Source of the DNA: Actinomycetota bacterium
GTDB lineage: Bacteria; Actinomycetota; Actinomycetes; Streptosporangiales; Streptosporangiaceae
Direction of reading: 5' to 3'
NCBI GenBank assembly: GCA_003242605.1
Contig: QGUZ01000050.1
Span: 1 to 23,322 of the forward strand
Length of the DNA stretch: 23,322 nucleotides
The notes below the pieces were generated by a model, which saw only the letters and a program-made list of their open reading frames with translations, did no database searches and was not told the DNA's origin. Shown piece by piece: positions 21,449-23,322 of this stretch. Numbering within the stretch: the first letter of the stretch is position 1; each line of letters begins with the position of its first letter. A program made the position numbers and the translations under genes.

Positions 21449-21880
21449 GTGAGCGACGATCTGGTGACCGGCTGGCTCGCCATGCTGCGCCTGTGCAACC
21501 GGCTGACCCAGGCCATCGAGCGCGAGCTCGCCCGCGAGCACCGGCTCTGCGTCAGCGCCTACGAGCTGATGTCGGCCCTGGCCCCGGCGGCGGACTGGAC
21601 CCGCCTGGGCGACCTCACCGAGCGGGTCTCCCGCAGCCAGCCTCAAGTGTCCCGGCTCGTGGCGCAGATGGAGGCGGCGGGCGTCGTGCAGCGCACGGCC
21701 ACTCCGGACGACGGGCGGGGATCACAGGTGCGCCTCACCGAGGCGGGACGGGAGCTGTACGCCGCGGCCACCGCGACGATCGGCCGGATCCTCCGCGACA
21801 GCGCCGTCCCGGCCGTCCACTTCCCGCCGCGGGCGGCCGCGGGGCGCGACGACGCCGAGGCCGCGCCCGCCATCGGGTGA
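21449..21880 (+). CDS. MarR-family repressor, probable regulator of the adjacent exporter
   Basis: This 143-residue protein has the MarR fold: N-terminal dimer helix, L-G-D-L-T-E-R-V-S-R-S-Q-P-Q-V-S-R-L-V as the HTH (about 52-70), and a wing with D-D-G-R-G-S-Q-V-R-L-T-E-A-G-R-E-L. The C-terminal 25 residues are Ala/Arg-rich and probably disordered. The start is GTG 21449, with either a weak AAGG or a leaderless TAAGGT. Position and palindrome indicate that it represses itself and the divergent DHA2 exporter until an exported compound binds; this is inference from arrangement. Confidence 0.9.
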   Translation: MSDDLVTGWLAMLRLCNRLTQAIERELAREHRLCVSAYELMSALAPAADWTRLGDLTERVSRSQPQVSRLVAQMEAAGVVQRTATPDDGRGSQVRLTEAGRELYAAATATIGRILRDSAVPAVHFPPRAAAGRDDAEAAPAIG

Positions 21881-22036
21881 CCCCGCAGCGGCCCGCGGGC
21901 GGACGGTACGGCACGGCGGACCGCGTCTGAGCGCGGCGCAGGGCCGCAGCCGCGGTCGTGCACCGGGCGGCCCGCCGGCCTCCCCGCGGGGCGGCCCGCG
22001 CCACCCCGCGGAGGAACGTCCCCGGCGCGGGCGGCG

Positions 22037-22687
22037 TCAGTCGAAGATCGGCCCGCGGGTCCGCGAGCGCTTGAGCTCGTAGAAGCCGTCGGTGCCGGCG
22101 ACGAGGAGCACGCCGTCCCACAGCTTGGCGGCCGCCTCGCCCTTCGGGGTGGGGGTCACCACCGGACCGAAGAACGCGGTCTCCCCCACCTTGATCACCG
22201 GGGTGCCGACCTCCTCGCCCACCAGCTCGATCCCCGTCCGGTGCGACTCGCGGATCTCGTCGTCGTACTCGGTCGAGTCCATCGCGTCGACCAGCTGCGG
22301 GTCGTACCCGGCGGCCTCCAGCGCGCGGCGGAGCACCTCGGCGAACCGCTCCTTGCTGCGGTCCTCGCCCAGCTCGCCCCGGTTGTGGAAGCGCACGCCG
22401 ATCTCGGTGTAGAGGCGGCCGAGCACGGCGCTCTCCCCGCCCTCGGTCTCCCCGGCGTACTTGTGCGCGGCGGCGGCGAGCACCCGTACCGGACCCATCG
22501 CGTTCGCGAGCAGCTCACGGTACTCCTGGGGGATGTCCTTGCCCTCGTTGAGGACGTAGAGGCTCATGATGTGCCACCGCGGCTCGATCGGACGGACGCG
22601 TTCGACCTCGAGGACCCACCGGGAGGTCAGCCAGGCCCAGGGGCACAGCGGGTCGAACCAGAAGTCCACCGGCATCCGATCGGTCAT
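22037..22687 (-). CDS. DsbA/FrnE-like protein related to mycothiol-dependent nitroreductase Rv2466c
   Basis: This 216-residue thioredoxin-fold protein has a helical insertion. From memory it matches M. tuberculosis Rv2466c over most of its length: D-F-W-F-D-P-L-C-P-W at the start, M-S-L-Y-V-L-N-E in the middle, G-T-P-V-I with the cis-proline, F-F-G-P-V and F-Y-E-L-K-R-S-R at the end. Rv2466c uses a C-P-W-C pair with mycothiol; here the motif is C-P-W-A (C15, A18), so the resolving cysteine is absent. A monothiol, mycothiol-dependent mechanism is likely. The start is ATG 22687, with GGGAG 8 nt upstream. The gene diverges from pepN, as Rv2466c does from pepN (Rv2467). Confidence 0.92.
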   Translation of the reverse strand: MTDRMPVDFWFDPLCPWAWLTSRWVLEVERVRPIEPRWHIMSLYVLNEGKDIPQEYRELLANAMGPVRVLAAAAHKYAGETEGGESAVLGRLYTEIGVRFHNRGELGEDRSKERFAEVLRRALEAAGYDPQLVDAMDSTEYDDEIRESHRTGIELVGEEVGTPVIKVGETAFFGPVVTPTPKGEAAAKLWDGVLLVAGTDGFYELKRSRTRGPIFD

Positions 22688-22752
22688 CGTCAGCTCCCTG
22701 CTCGCGATCACATGCTTACACTGAGGCGCAACCCACGGTTGGAACGAGGGTA

Positions 22753-22765
22753 TTCCCGAAGGGAA
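22753..22765. repeat. Palindrome TTCCC-GAA-GGGAA in the pepN divergent region
   Basis: This is a perfect 5-bp dyad with a 3-nt centre, midway between the Rv2466c-like start (22687) and pepN (22842). It could be a shared operator. Confidence 0.3.
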
Positions 22766-22841
22766 CGTCCCTCCCGGGCATGGCAGGATTCGAAAGACCC
22801 CCTGCGAGGCGGCAGCGGGGCACAGCGATGAGGAGCCGAGT

Positions 22842-23322
22842 GTGGCAGGCAATCTGACCCGTGACGAGGCCCGGGAACGAGCCCGGCTGCTGACGGTCCG
22901 GTCCTACACGGTGGAGCTCGACCTCACCGAGGGCGAGGACCGTTTTGAGAGCGTCACCACGGTCCGGTTCGACTGTGCCGAGCCCGGGGCCGCGACCTTC
23001 ATCGACCTCGCCGGCGCCCGCGTCCGCAGCATCGTGTTGAACGGGCGCGAGCTCGACCCGGCCACCTACGACCCGGTCGCCGGGCGCATTCCCCTGCCGG
23101 ACCTCGCCGCGACGAACGAGTTGCGCGTCGACGCCGACTGCAGCTACATGCGCACCGGGGAAGGGCTGCACCGCTTCGTGGACCCCGTGGACGGACGGGT
23201 CTACCTGCACAGCCAGTTCGAGACGGCGGACGCGCACCGCATGTACGCCTGTTTCGACCAGCCCGACCTGAAGTCGACGTTCGAGTTCATCGTGATCGCC
23301 CCCGCCGACTGGGAGGTGGTGT
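22842..23322 (+). CDS. pepN: Aminopeptidase N (M1 family), N-terminal part
   Basis: The first 160 codons are present and the gene runs off the right edge. The start is GTG 22842, with AGGAG 7 nt upstream. The visible part is the beta-rich N-terminal domain of M1 zinc aminopeptidases. It contains R-S-Y-T-V-E-L-D-L-T, the segment G-E-G-L-H-R-F-V-D-P-V-D, and the conserved C-F-D-Q-P-D-L-K-S-T-F. The G-A-M-E-N and H-E-x-x-H motifs lie beyond the window. PepN removes N-terminal residues from peptides in the cytoplasm. Its divergent neighbour is the Rv2466c-like gene, the same order as in mycobacteria. Confidence 0.95.
   Translation, partial: MAGNLTRDEARERARLLTVRSYTVELDLTEGEDRFESVTTVRFDCAEPGAATFIDLAGARVRSIVLNGRELDPATYDPVAGRIPLPDLAATNELRVDADCSYMRTGEGLHRFVDPVDGRVYLHSQFETADAHRMYACFDQPDLKSTFEFIVIAPADWEVV

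Noticed and set aside
21965..21999. Direct repeat GGGCGGCCCGC between the MarR and Rv2466c-like genes
   Set aside because: Two copies 24 bp apart, but the whole gap is GC-only sequence where such matches arise easily; no further support.

Overview
The window is very GC-rich double-stranded chromosomal DNA with strong G/C at third codon positions, many GTG starts and frequent short or absent leaders. It carries typical actinobacterial families: an XRE-DUF5753 (WhiJ-like) regulator, RsbW-like ATPases, SpoIIE-type phosphatases, a TIGR03086/DinB-type thiol-linked protein, an Rv2466c-like protein and a Glu-type RpiB. The gene style resembles a filamentous actinomycete, most likely Streptosporangiales. 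That placement is an impression from protein content; no database comparison was made.

Layout. (1) Positions 1-2218 hold a developmental or regulatory locus. A WhiJ-like repressor (minus strand) diverges from an RsbW-like ATPase (plus strand) across about 540 bp rich in short repeats. A short candidate ORF and the first codons of another gene lie at the left edge. (2) Positions 2237-2520 hold divergent tRNA-Pro(TGG) and tRNA-Gly(TCC) genes with a hairpin after the second. (3) Positions 2713-5023 hold a small CsbD-like protein, an unrecognised 52-residue protein and a stand-alone TrpB2 tryptophan synthase beta chain with a structured leader. (4) Positions 5212-7742 hold a GAF-SpoIIE-HATPase regulator, a DinB-superfamily protein and a tiny Arg/Lys-rich protein. 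(5) Positions 8009-9969 hold a DeoR-family regulator translationally overlapped with galT. (6) Positions 10150-12126 hold a secreted coiled-coil protein with a C-terminal metallopeptidase-like domain, followed by a CE7 acetyl esterase. (7) Positions 12113-15235 (minus strand) hold a membrane SpoIIE phosphatase, an M50 site-2 protease and a MarR regulator. (8) Positions 15348-18232 hold an Eis-like acetyltransferase, a 53-residue leaderless ORF, rpiB (minus strand) and a peptide deformylase with a 5' stem-loop. (9) Positions 18257-21880 hold an aldehyde dehydrogenase with an altered oxyanion-hole motif, then an MFS exporter divergent from its probable MarR repressor over a 28-bp palindrome. (10) Positions 22037-23322 hold an Rv2466c-like thioredoxin-fold protein and the start of an M1 aminopeptidase N.

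Most genes are housekeeping or common actinobacterial regulators. I see no phage, IS element, CRISPR array or obvious defence island, and no clear new multi-gene system. The parts most worth a second look are three small genes (52, 25 and 53 residues), the short ORF at the left edge, several operator-like repeats, and three enzymes with unusual or lineage-specific active-site residues (aldehyde dehydrogenase, Rv2466c-like protein, RpiB).
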